From Spongiibacter sp. IMCC21906 (lineage in GTDB: Bacteria > Pseudomonadota > Gammaproteobacteria > Pseudomonadales > Spongiibacteraceae): 64,000 nucleotides of DNA. The stretch covers positions 1-64,000 of the forward strand of contig NZ_CP011477.1 of assembly GCF_001010805.1 (NCBI RefSeq), given 5' to 3'. Position numbers and translations under genes: made by a program. Each line of letters begins with the position of its first letter. The stretch's first letter is position 1. This document shows, piece by piece, positions 18,743 to 26,334 of this stretch. The notes below the pieces were generated by a model. The model was not told the origin of the DNA and ran no database searches. It saw only the letters and a list, made by a program, of their open reading frames with translations.

Positions 18743-20245
18743 ATGCCCCAAAATACAGAGTCCTACGCCGCCCTAGATCTGGGCTCAAATAGCTTCCATT
18801 TGCTGATTGCCAGTTTTCAAGACGACCAGTTAAAAGTCCTTGATCGCCATAAAGATATGGTTCGATTGGCAGCCGGTTTAGATGAAAATGGCAACCTTAG
18901 CGACGAAGCCCAAAGCCGCGCACTAGATAGCCTGGCTAAAATGGCCAACCGCCTTAGCAGTGTTCCCAAAACACGGATTCGCGTCGTCGGCACCAACACT
19001 TTGCGAGCCGCCAACAACGCGGCTGACTTTATGAGCAAAGCCGAAGCCCTGCTCGGTGTTCCCATTAATATTATCTCCGGCACCGAAGAAGCACGCTTGG
19101 TTTATCTAGGGGTTGCCAAAGACTTCGCCCCCGGCGAACGCAGCCGCCTCGTCGCCGATATCGGCGGTGGTTCCACCGAAATCGTCGCTGGTAATCATGT
19201 CCCCAGACAGCTTGAAAGCCTGCCCATGGGCTGCGTCAACTTCAGTATGCGCTATTTCCCCAATGGCGAAATCAGCGAGAAAGGCTTTAAAAAAGCGGTC
19301 AATGCAGGCCGTCGGCTGATATCGCCGTTTGTGGAGCAATATAGAGGCCAATGGCAAGACGCCGTCGGTTCCTCCGGTACAATTCGCGCAATCGGCCGCA
19401 TTATGGACGAACAGAACCTCAGCGATGCCGGTCATATTACCCGAGCCGGTATGGAAGCCGTCAAAGAACAATTACTCAGCGCTGATAATGTCACAAAACT
19501 TGATATAAAAGGGCTGACAGACGACCGAGGCGATGTTTTTCCCGGCGGTTTCTCGGTGCTCTACGCCCTCTTTCAAGAACTGGATATACAGGCAATGCAC
19601 GTGTCCACTTTTGCCGTTCGCGAAGGCATCGTCTACGATCTGGCCGGGCGCCTACACCACCGCAACGACACCCGCGACCAAACCATCAGCAAATTGATCC
19701 AGCAATTTACTATCGACAGTAAACAAGGTGACAGAGTTGCCGCCCTCTGCGAAAAATGGTTCCCGGTGATTCAAACTCACTGCACCACCCCCGCCAGCGA
19801 AGCCATAGAACTGCTCCGTTGGGGGGCACAGCTCCACGAGCTGGGCCTGGCCATCGCCCATGGTGGCTACCACAAACATGGCGCCTATATTCTCACTTAC
19901 GCCGACATGCCCGGTTTCTCCCGTCAAGAACAAGCCCGTTTGAGCTTTTTGGTGCTAAACCATCGCCGCAAACCCAAACCCCCATCCACACTGGTTTACG
20001 GCGTCACACCAGATTGGCTGCTTGCCACCCTCCTCCGGCTGGCCTGTATTTTTTACCGTCGGCGCCAAACCATCCCTTTGCGAAATGACATCACCCTGCA
20101 CTGCGAAATGCCCGACACCTTAAGCCTGACCCTGCCCGCCAGCTGGATGGAAGACAATCCCCTCGTCGTTGCCGACCTGGAAGAAGAAGTCGAACTTCTC
20201 AAAAAAGGCACCGATATCAAACTCAACCTGCAGGTCAGCAACTAA
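18743..20245 (+). CDS. ppx: Exopolyphosphatase, Ppx/GppA family
   Basis: A 500-residue phosphatase of the actin-like ASKHA superfamily that shortens polyphosphate from the end; GppA-type pppGpp hydrolysis is also possible. Phosphate-1 motif ALDLGSNSFHLLI (10-22), phosphate-2 motif VADIGGGSTEIV, SGTIRAIGRIM and an HD-like C-terminal half with LRWGAQLHELGLAI. Length about 500 fits long Ppx rather than the 300-residue form. Its position divergent to ppk1 supports Ppx. Confidence 0.92.
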   Translation: MPQNTESYAALDLGSNSFHLLIASFQDDQLKVLDRHKDMVRLAAGLDENGNLSDEAQSRALDSLAKMANRLSSVPKTRIRVVGTNTLRAANNAADFMSKAEALLGVPINIISGTEEARLVYLGVAKDFAPGERSRLVADIGGGSTEIVAGNHVPRQLESLPMGCVNFSMRYFPNGEISEKGFKKAVNAGRRLISPFVEQYRGQWQDAVGSSGTIRAIGRIMDEQNLSDAGHITRAGMEAVKEQLLSADNVTKLDIKGLTDDRGDVFPGGFSVLYALFQELDIQAMHVSTFAVREGIVYDLAGRLHHRNDTRDQTISKLIQQFTIDSKQGDRVAALCEKWFPVIQTHCTTPASEAIELLRWGAQLHELGLAIAHGGYHKHGAYILTYADMPGFSRQEQARLSFLVLNHRRKPKPPSTLVYGVTPDWLLATLLRLACIFYRRRQTIPLRNDITLHCEMPDTLSLTLPASWMEDNPLVVADLEEEVELLKKGTDIKLNLQVSN

Positions 20246-20316
20246 TCCAAAGCATAACTATGCAGAAGCCCGCCCTGCGCGTTACAATGACCTTAAGCAA
20301 AACAAGCGCTGTTTTT

Positions 20317-20676
20317 GGGGCCGATTTGGATTCGACGCCGGTAACAAAGCTCTGTGGTGCATGCCGTGATGGCAGCCAATCACGTTAATCCAAAGCTGTA
20401 AACGATATAGTTGCCAACGACGACAACTACGCTCTAGCGGCTTAAACCCCTGCTAGCGGTCATAAGTGGATGCTTGTAAACACGAAGTGACCGTCATATA
20501 GAACAAGCTAGCGATGAAGTTTGTCTGAGACGGACTCGCGAAACTCCTAATCAGAATCGCCAATATCGTCCTGACCGTTGGGCTGATTGCGGCTAAATTA
20601 ATTAACGGAAACTAAGCATGTAGAGCCCTGAGTGGCGGACTGGCGGACGCGGGTTCAAATCCCGCCGGCTCCACCA
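20317..20676 (+). ncRNA. ssrA: Transfer-messenger RNA (tmRNA)
   Basis: 360 nucleotides. The 5' GGGGCCG pairs with 3' CGGCTCC to give the 7 bp acceptor stem, followed by ACCA at 20673-20676. The 5' sequence GGATTCGACGCCGG is the conserved D-analogue region and GGGTTCAAATCCCGC the T-arm. The tag reading frame at 20413-20445 encodes ANDDNYALAA and stop, one residue different from the E. coli tag. A possible minus-10 TACAAT lies at 20283-20288 with a short processed leader. The 3' end is the attachment site of the mobile element that follows. Confidence 0.97.
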
Positions 20677-20738
20677 AAAACACTTCCAAGGGAGACCAAG
20701 GAAGGCCTAGAACCCCAGTAAATCTGGGGTTTTTTGTG
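20663..20738 (+). repeat. attL of the tmRNA-integrated element
   Basis: Runs from CGCCGGC in the tmRNA 3' end through the terminator to TTTTTTGTG. It matches 26085-26156 with a few substitutions and a 3-4 base gap (shared blocks include TTCCAAGGGA, GGAAGGCCT and the AACCCCAGTAAATCTGGGG hairpin). Confidence 0.85.
20711..20736 (+). terminator. tmRNA terminator, now inside attL
   Basis: AACCCCAG-TAAAT-CTGGGGTT followed by T residues. The same hairpin recurs at 26129, showing it is part of the duplicated attachment region. Confidence 0.9.
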
Positions 20739-20759
20739 TCTATAGCGTCCATAGGTGTC

Positions 20760-20847
20760 TGGGGGCATCTATTGCAATCCAGTACAAAGCGGGGGCACAA
20801 TCGGGGGCATAAACGGATTTCACCAAACAGGTGCCCCCAGATGCCCC
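20760..20847. promoter_or_regulatory. Putative integrase arm-type sites, left end
   Basis: TGGGGGCAT (20760), CGGGGGCAC (20790) and CGGGGGCAT (20802) in one orientation, and GTGCCCCCA (20831) plus ATGCCCC (20841, overlapping the integrase start codon) in the other. The same 9-mer occurs twice just inside the right end (26002, 26014). Such clusters flanking the core are typical of tyrosine-recombinase arm or accessory-protein sites; overlap with the start codon suggests autorepression. Confidence 0.6.
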
Positions 20848-22058
20848 TAACAGACCCCGCAGTAAAGCTAGCCAAGCCCAAGGACAAACCCTATCGCCTA
20901 ACTGATGGCGAAGGCATGTACTTGGAAGTCTCTCCCAAGGGCGGCAAATACTGGCGAATGAAGTATCGTTTCGGGGGAAAAGAAAAACGGCTTTCTATTG
21001 GCGTCTACCCAACCACATCCCTAAAGAAGGCCCGCCAGCTTAGAGAACAAGCTCGCCGACAGCTTAGCGATGGCATCGACCCTTCTGCCCTCAAGCAAAT
21101 AACGAAACTTGTCAGCTCTACCGCCGCTGCAAACAGCTTCAAAGTTGTTGCACTCGAATGGTTTGCCAAGCAGAAGCCGACATGGGCCGAAAGTCATTGG
21201 AGCAAAGTCGATCGGATGATGGAGCGGGACTTGTTCCCCTACCTAGGCACCCGCCCACTGAATGAGATCACCCCGCCTGAACTATTAGCCGTATTGCGAA
21301 AGATTGAAAGCCGTGGCGCTCTTGAGTCTGCCAAACGCACAAAACAAATAGCCGGCCAGATATTTCGCTACGGAGTGGCAACAGGTCGATGTGAACGCGA
21401 TCCGGCCCAAGACCTTAACGGCGCACTAGCCACCCCCGTCAAAAAACATTTTGCAGCGATTACAGAACCCAAAGCTGTCGGCGCACTCCTGAACGCCCTA
21501 GAAGGCTATCAGGGAACCGCTGTTGTCCGAGCGGCCCTTCGCATTGCCCCGCTGACGTTTGTTCGCCCCGGCGAATTACGGAAGGCTAAATGGGCGGAGA
21601 TTGATTTCGATAAAGCTGAATGGCGTTATTTCGTCACCAAAACAAAGTCTGAACATATTGTGCCGCTATCAACGCAGGCTATCGACATACTCCGAGAGCT
21701 TCAGCCCCTGACCTGTAGAAGCGAATATGTATTCCCAAGCGCAAGAACACTTAGCCGGCCAATGAGTAACAACGCAGTGTTATCGGCTATGCGCCGCATG
21801 GGAATCGATAAAGATGAAATGTGCGGGCATGGCTTCCGAGCAATGGCGCGAACGATACTAGACGAGGAATTACAATTTCGACCTGACTGGATCGAACACC
21901 AGTTAGCCCATGCGGTAAAGGACGTTCATGGCAGAGCCTATAACCGCACCGCTCACCTAACGGAGCGCAAGAAGATGATGCAAGCTTGGGCGAACTACTT
22001 AGACAACCTAAAAGCGCAGGCTGCAAATAACAATGTGATAGCGGCTAATTTTGGCTGA
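20841..22058 (+). CDS. P4-type tyrosine recombinase (integrase)
   Basis: A 405-residue integrase starting MPLTDPAVKLAKPKDKPYRL, the DUF4102 N-terminal domain of P4/prophage-CP4 integrases (about 1-85). A SAM-like core-binding domain spans about 95-190 and the catalytic domain 205-385. Active-site residues are visible: Arg242 (VRPGELRKAKW), Lys near 269, His330-x-x-Arg333 (HGFRAM), His357 (LAHAV) and nucleophile Tyr367 (GRAYNRT). The start at 20841 replaces the upstream in-frame ATG at 20736, which would add an unrelated 35 residues and run into attL. It drives integration at the adjacent tmRNA 3' end. Confidence 0.96.
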   Translation: MPLTDPAVKLAKPKDKPYRLTDGEGMYLEVSPKGGKYWRMKYRFGGKEKRLSIGVYPTTSLKKARQLREQARRQLSDGIDPSALKQITKLVSSTAAANSFKVVALEWFAKQKPTWAESHWSKVDRMMERDLFPYLGTRPLNEITPPELLAVLRKIESRGALESAKRTKQIAGQIFRYGVATGRCERDPAQDLNGALATPVKKHFAAITEPKAVGALLNALEGYQGTAVVRAALRIAPLTFVRPGELRKAKWAEIDFDKAEWRYFVTKTKSEHIVPLSTQAIDILRELQPLTCRSEYVFPSARTLSRPMSNNAVLSAMRRMGIDKDEMCGHGFRAMARTILDEELQFRPDWIEHQLAHAVKDVHGRAYNRTAHLTERKKMMQAWANYLDNLKAQAANNNVIAANFG

Positions 22059-22072
22059 GGTCACTTGTAAGC

Positions 22073-22106
22073 GGGCGGGGACGGTATTGGCGTACCACCC
22101 CCGCCC
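22073..22106 (+). other. GC-rich hairpin between the integrase and the next gene
   Basis: GGGCGGGG (22073-22080) pairs with CCCCGCCC (22099-22106), with an inner GGTA/TACC pairing. No T run follows, so it may be a factor-dependent terminator, an RNA-stability element or a protein site. Confidence 0.6.
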
Positions 22107-22139
22107 TAACCACAAACCACCTGATAGAGAGGTGAAATT

Positions 22140-22418
22140 ATGGCTAATGCCGATACTACCAAAACTAGACGCCTTCCCGGCGGATTAAGTTATGACCCCG
22201 AACTGAGCGCCGGAAACCTGTTTGATGACGGCTTTGCTTTGCTGGCTACCGCTACAGAACAGATCAAACAAACGGCGGATCGTCTTTTCAACAGTGATGA
22301 CGAGGAAGAAAACAACTTGTCCGCTGCCCTCTACGGTAGCGTTTGGCTGGTCGAGCTTTCTCACGACATGCTGTTCGGAGCAAGTGAGAAACGATACAAC
22401 GAGGAGGTAAAGCCATGA
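22140..22418 (+). CDS. Small unknown protein of the element
   Basis: 92 residues, acidic, no signal peptide or membrane segment. It has a predicted helical centre (NLFDDGFALLATATEQIKQTADRLF) and a second hydrophobic helix (LYGSVWLVELSHDMLFG). A good ribosome site (GAGAGG) lies 8 bases before the ATG. The stop overlaps the next gene by 4 bases, so the two are co-translated. I do not recognise the family; similar small proteins are common in integrative elements of proteobacteria. Confidence 0.7.
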   Translation: MANADTTKTRRLPGGLSYDPELSAGNLFDDGFALLATATEQIKQTADRLFNSDDEEENNLSAALYGSVWLVELSHDMLFGASEKRYNEEVKP

Positions 22419-22642
22419 AGCAGGTTGCAAAAACATCGTCCGCATCCGTCATTGATGCGGCCTCAGCTATTGCCGAGAGAATCGAAATGCTAACTAAAGT
22501 TGTTGTACTTGGCATCGACAACGAAAACGGCGGCGACCTTGAGTTAAGCGGGGCAGACGCCTATGAAGCTGCGAGCATGATTGTCGACCTTGTACGCCAG
22601 CAACGACAATTAATTGGCGAGATTGAAATATCACTTAACTAA
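22415..22642 (+). CDS. Small unknown helical protein of the element
   Basis: 75 residues, translationally coupled to the previous gene (ATGA overlap) with GAGGAGG upstream. Almost entirely helical by composition: VIDAASAIAERIEMLTKVVV, then ADAYEAASMIVDLVRQQRQL. Possibly a small partner of the 92-residue protein. No family recognised. Confidence 0.65.
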   Translation: MKQVAKTSSASVIDAASAIAERIEMLTKVVVLGIDNENGGDLELSGADAYEAASMIVDLVRQQRQLIGEIEISLN

Positions 22643-22663
22643 GTACCGGATATAACCCAATTG

Positions 22664-22716
22664 CCACCCCTAACCCGACGGGGAACAGGCCGTAAACCTT
22701 CACCGGCTTGGGGTGG
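22664..22716 (+). other. Candidate structured RNA leader
   Basis: CCACCCC (22664-22670) pairs with GGGGTGG (22710-22716). Inside are two small stems, CCC/GGG around 22675-22683 and GCCG/CGGC around 22689-22707, giving a plausible three-way junction just upstream of the GTG-started gene at 22749. It could regulate translation or be a DNA structure; no known riboswitch class is recognised. Confidence 0.4.
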
Positions 22717-22748
22717 TAACCTTTGAAGGGGCGCAGGAAGGCTCGTAG

Positions 22749-23573
22749 GTGGATAACACCCCGTTAAGCAATCACCTCAGATATTTCAAACGCTCGGAAT
22801 TTCCCGAATGGGTGCCTACGGGCGCGCTGTTAATGCTCGAATGGTCGGTGGGTGCATTCAAGGGGAGGAAGGGATCTTTTAACAGCCAAGACGAGAAGCT
22901 TATTTCTCTTCATAGGCGCGATGAAATGAAATATTCATGGGAAAAAATAATAAGTTTCTTTTCCGAAGACCCCGACTGGGGTGGCGCTTGGTTCTCACAG
23001 ACACTCGATTATTCTTTCCCGCCCCAATACTCCAATCTCAAGCCGGTATCGGCAACAAAAGCAAAAAATTGGCAATCAGGATTTGCTAAAAATCTATTGA
23101 AATCATCCAGGTTCGCCAAAAGTGTTCCTGGGAATTTTTTTGGCTGGGAGCATGAATTTAGACGAGAGGTCGGCATATACCTCCACCGTAGAGGCCAGCA
23201 CAATGCGCATGACAAGATTGAGGATATGGTGGGGGAGCTTCCGCCGCCCAGCGTCCTACTAAATTCAATGCATACCGCCCTTTCAAATGCTTACAACTGG
23301 CACAGAGAGGAATTGTTTGGAAAGCAGCCGGAGGGAGATAATAGCTCCCGCCTTTATTTCATGAGGTCGCTAACATCCAACCTTGTTCAAGCAACAACCA
23401 AACCGCTTCGAAAGGTTGTCGCAGATGCAGCGTCAGTAGGCTTTGATTGCCAAATTTCAGAACGTGAAGTTATTAGAGCGTGCAAAGGTATATCAAGCAA
23501 GGAGTCGATAGTTCACCGAATAGACGCTGAGGCTGAGACAATTGAAAGAGTTCTAGGTCGTATGCAACCCTGA
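22749..23573 (+). CDS. Unknown 274-residue protein of the element
   Basis: Starts with GTG preceded by AGGAAGG. It is soluble, rich in aromatic and basic residues (EFPEWVPTGALLMLEW, FFGWEHEFRREVGIYLHRRG) with a helical C-terminal third (EAETIERVLGRM). No enzyme motif or helix-turn-helix is obvious. It lies between the small paired genes and alpA, the position where satellites and integrative elements often carry variable cargo. I do not recognise the family and give no function. Confidence 0.75.
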   Translation: MDNTPLSNHLRYFKRSEFPEWVPTGALLMLEWSVGAFKGRKGSFNSQDEKLISLHRRDEMKYSWEKIISFFSEDPDWGGAWFSQTLDYSFPPQYSNLKPVSATKAKNWQSGFAKNLLKSSRFAKSVPGNFFGWEHEFRREVGIYLHRRGQHNAHDKIEDMVGELPPPSVLLNSMHTALSNAYNWHREELFGKQPEGDNSSRLYFMRSLTSNLVQATTKPLRKVVADAASVGFDCQISEREVIRACKGISSKESIVHRIDAEAETIERVLGRMQP

Positions 23574-23687
23574 CACAAAACTATAAAAAATAGAAATTCC
23601 TGCCATTAGAGCTTGGATCGCAATCCGTGAAAATCCATAGGCAGCCATGCATTTCTGCTGGCGCTCACAATTTATATGGAGTTCCCG

Positions 23688-23894
23688 ATGGTAGAGCAAG
23701 CAACAGAAGCACTGTTACGCCGCAAACAAGTCGAGGCCCGCACCGGGCTAACCCGCAGCACAATCTACGCCCTGATGGCAGAGAGTAAATTCCCCAAGCC
23801 TGTACCGCTGGTAGGCCGCACTGTGGCCTGGACGCAAAGCAGCATTGATAAGTGGATTGCTGAGCGCATCGCCGCCAGTAAGTCCGCCGCTTAA
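23688..23894 (+). CDS. alpA: AlpA-family transcriptional regulator/excisionase
   Basis: A 68-residue MerR-like winged-helix DNA-binding protein: LLRRKQVEARTGLTRSTIYA, then PVPLVGRTVAWTQSSIDKWI, the standard AlpA pattern. In CP4-57 and P4-like elements AlpA/Vis activates excision or late functions. The start at 23688 is preferred to the ATG at 23676 because GGAG (23678-23681) then lies at the right distance. The preceding 110 bases have no clear operator. The protein may bind the GGGGGCA arm sites. Confidence 0.9.
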   Translation: MVEQATEALLRRKQVEARTGLTRSTIYALMAESKFPKPVPLVGRTVAWTQSSIDKWIAERIAASKSAA

Positions 23895-23908
23895 GGGAGG
23901 TGCCAGAA

Positions 23909-24217
23909 ATGAAAAAGGCCACCCCGAAGAGCAGCCAATCACACACCACCAATTCTACAGCCAGCAGCGACCAGCGCCAACGCCTTATAGCGGCATTGCG
24001 TGAAATAGGTAGCAGTGGACTAACAACAATTCAGATCCGCGAACAGCTTGATATTATGATGCCCGCTGCAAGGGTTCACGAATTGCGCTGGAATCACGGA
24101 TATAACATTCAAGCTATCCCAACGCACGACTACAACGCCCAAGGTCACCGCCATTCCTGCAAACGATATGTATTGTTCGCGGGTAAATGGGATCGAGTGC
24201 GGAGGGCAGCGCAATGA
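23909..24217 (+). CDS. Winged-helix domain protein of the element
   Basis: A 102-residue protein with an unstructured Lys/Thr/Ser-rich start and a winged-helix-like core (RQRLIAALREIGSSGLTTIQ, IREQLDIMMPAARVHELR, GYNI) of the kind seen in small mobile-element DNA-binding proteins. ATG at 23909 is chosen over GTG at 23900 since GGGAGG ends 9 bases upstream. Its stop overlaps the next gene start by 4 bases. It probably acts in replication or regulation of the element. Confidence 0.7.
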   Translation: MKKATPKSSQSHTTNSTASSDQRQRLIAALREIGSSGLTTIQIREQLDIMMPAARVHELRWNHGYNIQAIPTHDYNAQGHRHSCKRYVLFAGKWDRVRRAAQ

Positions 24218-24393
24218 ATCGTTATTTAGTGGAAGTCCGGCAAGTAATAACCACCCCCGTCACCGTTGATGCAGACAACATCGAGGACGCCCCCAAACGC
24301 GCTCTATACGGCATGGGAGAGTGTGGCGACCAAGAGGCGGGAGAGCTGCGAATTGTCGCTACACGGCTATTAGAATCGGCTGAGATAGCGTGA
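24214..24393 (+). CDS. Small unknown protein, 59 residues
   Basis: MNRYLVEVRQVITTPVTVDA begins a beta-rich small protein with an acidic middle. ATGA overlap with the upstream gene and a GGAGG-like site within it indicate coupling; the next gene begins 1 base after its stop. The pattern of a strand followed by VDADNIEDAPKRAL resembles short domains common in phage-like elements. No function assigned. Confidence 0.6.
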   Translation: MNRYLVEVRQVITTPVTVDADNIEDAPKRALYGMGECGDQEAGELRIVATRLLESAEIA

Positions 24394-24394
24394 T

Positions 24395-25207
24395 ATGACG
24401 CTTCTTCAAAAGCTATTAGCTCGTGGCGGGGCCGTTTACCTTGAAGCTGGGCAGCTCACAATCAAATCGAACGAAGGGCAACACCTCCCAGAGGATTGGA
24501 TCTGCCAACATCAAACGCAGTTGCTAAGGGATATTTCAGCGGCTACAGGGCTTCCAATATTTCAGTATCAAGGCCACTCAACTGGTCGATATGGCAGGTA
24601 CAAAGCATCCGGTGTAACACTGCGCTATGTGGATCTCGTTACCGGCGAGCAACATGCTTTAACATTTAACGCCGATCTAAGCAGAGACCGAACCACCCGC
24701 TATGGTAAGAAAGGTCAGCCACTACCTAGGGGCCAATTCAGAGTGGGTAACAATCACGCCTTTACGCTTTATTGGCAATCAATGGGCTTACCATTACCGC
24801 GCCGGTTATCAGCCTTCCACGAGTGCATGGGGAAATTAAAAACCGTTATTGTGACGGGGGTGGTTGCCTCTGACTCAAAGCTGGATAAAGCATTAATCAA
24901 GCCGCTGTCATTGTCATGTGATGAAATAAAAATCGCTTTAGATATTAAAAAAACACCCGACAACTATCCGACAAGAAACCGACAACTTTCCGACAACTAC
25001 CCGACAAGCACACCCGACAAGGAAACCGCTGAAAGCCCCAAAACCAAAGGGGTACAGAGCGATTTAAGTACGTGTGCAAATCAGTACGAATTAAGTAATA
25101 AAGAAGGAACGTATAAAGGAACATCCTTTAAGCCCCTAGTAAGTAATATATCCCCACAAGAACAAAGCAATGACGAATGGCTAAATGACTATGACGCCGC
25201 CAGTTGA
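24395..25207 (+). CDS. Putative replication-associated protein containing the iteron array
   Basis: A 270-residue protein starting MTLLQKLLARGGAVYLEAGQ, a start I associate with genes in other integrative elements but not with a defined function. The N-terminal 160 residues look globular; the C-terminal 110 are low-complexity and polar with 11-residue-spaced DNYPT repeats. Those repeats are a by-product of a DNA array of CCGACAA every 11 bp (24957-25020), preceded by A+T-rich DNA. The layout mirrors phage lambda O, in which the initiator gene contains its own origin. Role as an initiator is inference from this layout; no helicase or primase motif is visible. Confidence 0.7.
   Translation: MTLLQKLLARGGAVYLEAGQLTIKSNEGQHLPEDWICQHQTQLLRDISAATGLPIFQYQGHSTGRYGRYKASGVTLRYVDLVTGEQHALTFNADLSRDRTTRYGKKGQPLPRGQFRVGNNHAFTLYWQSMGLPLPRRLSAFHECMGKLKTVIVTGVVASDSKLDKALIKPLSLSCDEIKIALDIKKTPDNYPTRNRQLSDNYPTSTPDKETAESPKTKGVQSDLSTCANQYELSNKEGTYKGTSFKPLVSNISPQEQSNDEWLNDYDAAS
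24957..25020 (+). repeat. Iteron array: six CCGACAA repeats, 11 bp period
   Basis: CCGACAA starts at 24957, 24968, 24979, 24990, 25001 and 25014 (spacing 11, 11, 11, 11, 13). An 11 bp period puts all sites on one helix face and is not a codon multiple, so selection on DNA rather than protein is likely. A 30-35 base A+T-rich tract (about 24922-24955) flanks it, as a duplex-unwinding element would. Confidence 0.9.
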
Positions 25208-25478
25208 TTGTTTGAATAATATTGATGAACTGCCTATAACCAACGACGAGAAACGATCAATCTACAAGCAATGGGCAAGATCTGAGAATAGCGGCCCTTA
25301 CCCTGATGAATGCCGCGACTTAACTTGTGGGGCTAAAACGCGAGCCGGTACACCCTGCAAGCAGAAGGCGATATACAGCAATGGGCGCTGCAAGTTTCAC
25401 GGCGGTTTATCAACTGGCCCAAGGACAGCAGAAGGTAAAGCGAAATCAGCAGCCAACGGGTTTAAAAAAATCCCATGA
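25185..25478 (+). CDS. HGG-motif small zinc-finger-like protein
   Basis: A 97-residue protein with CGAKTRAGTPCKQKAIYSNG then CKFHGGLSTGPRTAEGKA. The four cysteines and His could bind a metal. The CGAKT..C..C.FHGG.STGP.T pattern is widespread in small proteins of phages and genomic islands of gammaproteobacteria, function unknown. The gene overlaps the preceding one by 23 bases; a second ATG at 25191 is possible. Confidence 0.75.
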   Translation: MTMTPPVDCLNNIDELPITNDEKRSIYKQWARSENSGPYPDECRDLTCGAKTRAGTPCKQKAIYSNGRCKFHGGLSTGPRTAEGKAKSAANGFKKIP

Positions 25479-25748
25479 GAGGGGCAAGATAGCGGCAAGG
25501 TTTAGACAAGGGTATTAGCACCAGAACAGCGAACCCCATGTGATGCTCAGAATTGTTAAGGCCCACAAACCCCATGTGCTATTGACTAATGTTGACACCA
25601 CAACGGCCATAGAACCTTATAAAACCTAACATTGATTTACCTATAATTTCACTAGGTCGAGTATTTCCCGTCTATAAAAAAGGGATCAAATACATCTCGC
25701 GTCCAGTCGTTCTAGGTCAAGTTTAGTAAGGTTTAGGGAAGGGTAGTT

Positions 25749-25978
25749 ATGACACCCCCTAAAGACAGTGAAACCGGCCTACAGATAGTTTTAGCAGCAA
25801 TACGCGCGCGATACCGGCGATAGAATGGGTACATCATCACACGCCGCTAATAATCCCAGAGCTGGCAATTGATGACTGGCTAACCGGGTCGGTGGATGAC
25901 GCCACCGAAATCATGAAAATAAATAAAAATATTTTAATAGCCGTATCAGCGATACAAAGCCCACCAAAAACCGCCTGA
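25749..25978 (+). pseudogene. Frameshifted small frame near the right end of the element
   Basis: ATG at 25749 with GGGAAGG upstream encodes MTPPKDSETGLQIVLAAIRA before an early stop. In another frame the text continues as AIPAIEWVHHHTPLIIPELA, IDDWLTGSVDDATEIMKINK to a TGA ending at 25978. One indel near 25810-25825 would join them into a protein of about 76 residues. The remainder of 25479-26084 is non-coding and holds two direct repeats, AACCCCATGTG (25532, 25568) and CTAGGTCRAGT (25652, 25712). Confidence 0.45.
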
Positions 25979-26001
25979 TAACAACCCTAGCGAAGCCATT
26001 C

Positions 26002-26022
26002 TGGGGGCATTTATGGGGGCAT
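26002..26022. promoter_or_regulatory. Putative arm-type sites, right end
   Basis: TGGGGGCAT at 26002-26010 and again at 26014-26022, identical to the site at 20760; 63 bases inside attR. Confidence 0.6.
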
Positions 26023-26084
26023 ATTTCAAAACACAAATTAAATACTATTTACTAATCAGCCGCTTATGGAGTCTATTAAAGTGA

Positions 26085-26156
26085 CGCCGGCCCAACAAAT
26101 CTTCCAAGGGATACCTCGGAAGGCCTGAAACCCCAGTAAATCTGGGGTTTTTTGTG
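26085..26156 (+). repeat. attR of the element, with duplicated tmRNA terminator
   Basis: Imperfect copy of 20663-20738. Starts CGCCGGC and includes TTCCAAGGGA, GGAAGGCCT and the hairpin AACCCCAG-TAAAT-CTGGGGTT at 26129-26149 with a T run. Confidence 0.85.
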
Positions 26157-26177
26157 CCTGAACGGTCTGTATGGTTC

Positions 26178-26277
26178 CGGGGGTATGCGAATAAATGGGG
26201 GTAGCTCAGTACCCCCAATGAAACTCACAGTTTCAACGATCAAGGAAGCCAAGCCAGCGGAAAGCCCTACAAGCTGT
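26178..26277 (+). pseudogene. Remnant of a second P4-type integrase with its own leader sites
   Basis: From ATG at 26218 the text reads MKLTVSTIKEAKPAESPTS, which matches the N-terminus of DUF4102 integrases (compare MPLTDPAVKLAKPKDKPY of the intact one), and then runs into another attachment-like repeat. The leader copies the arm-site layout in diverged form: CGGGGGTAT (26178), TGGGGGTAG (26196) and the inverted GTACCCCCA (26209-26217) abutting the ATG. So this is the left end of a different, almost fully deleted element inserted in tandem. Confidence 0.7.
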
Positions 26278-26282
26278 AGTGA

Positions 26283-26334
26283 CGCCGACCTACCAAATAT
26301 CAAACCTCAACTTGAAAAAGTTGGGGTTTTTTAT
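26283..26334 (+). repeat. Third attachment-site-like repeat
   Basis: GTGACGCCGACCTACCAAAT (26279-26298) closely matches GTGACGCCGGCCCAACAAAT (26081-26100), and is followed by an 11 bp stem AACCTCAACTT/AAGTTGGGGTT (26303-26328) with T run, as in attR. Likely the right end of the deleted second element. Confidence 0.6.

Larger units (their letters stand above)
20739..26084 (+). mobile_element. 5.35 kb tmRNA-integrated element (int, alpA, putative replication gene with iterons)
   Basis: Bounded by the attL and attR repeats and entirely in one orientation: integrase, two small unknown genes, a 274-residue unknown, AlpA, winged-helix protein, 59-residue unknown, iteron-containing gene, HGG-motif protein and a frameshifted small frame. 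It has no capsid, packaging, relaxase or recognisable cargo gene, so it resembles a minimal phage satellite or a cryptic integrative element. Whether it replicates or is packaged by a helper is unknown. Confidence 0.85.
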
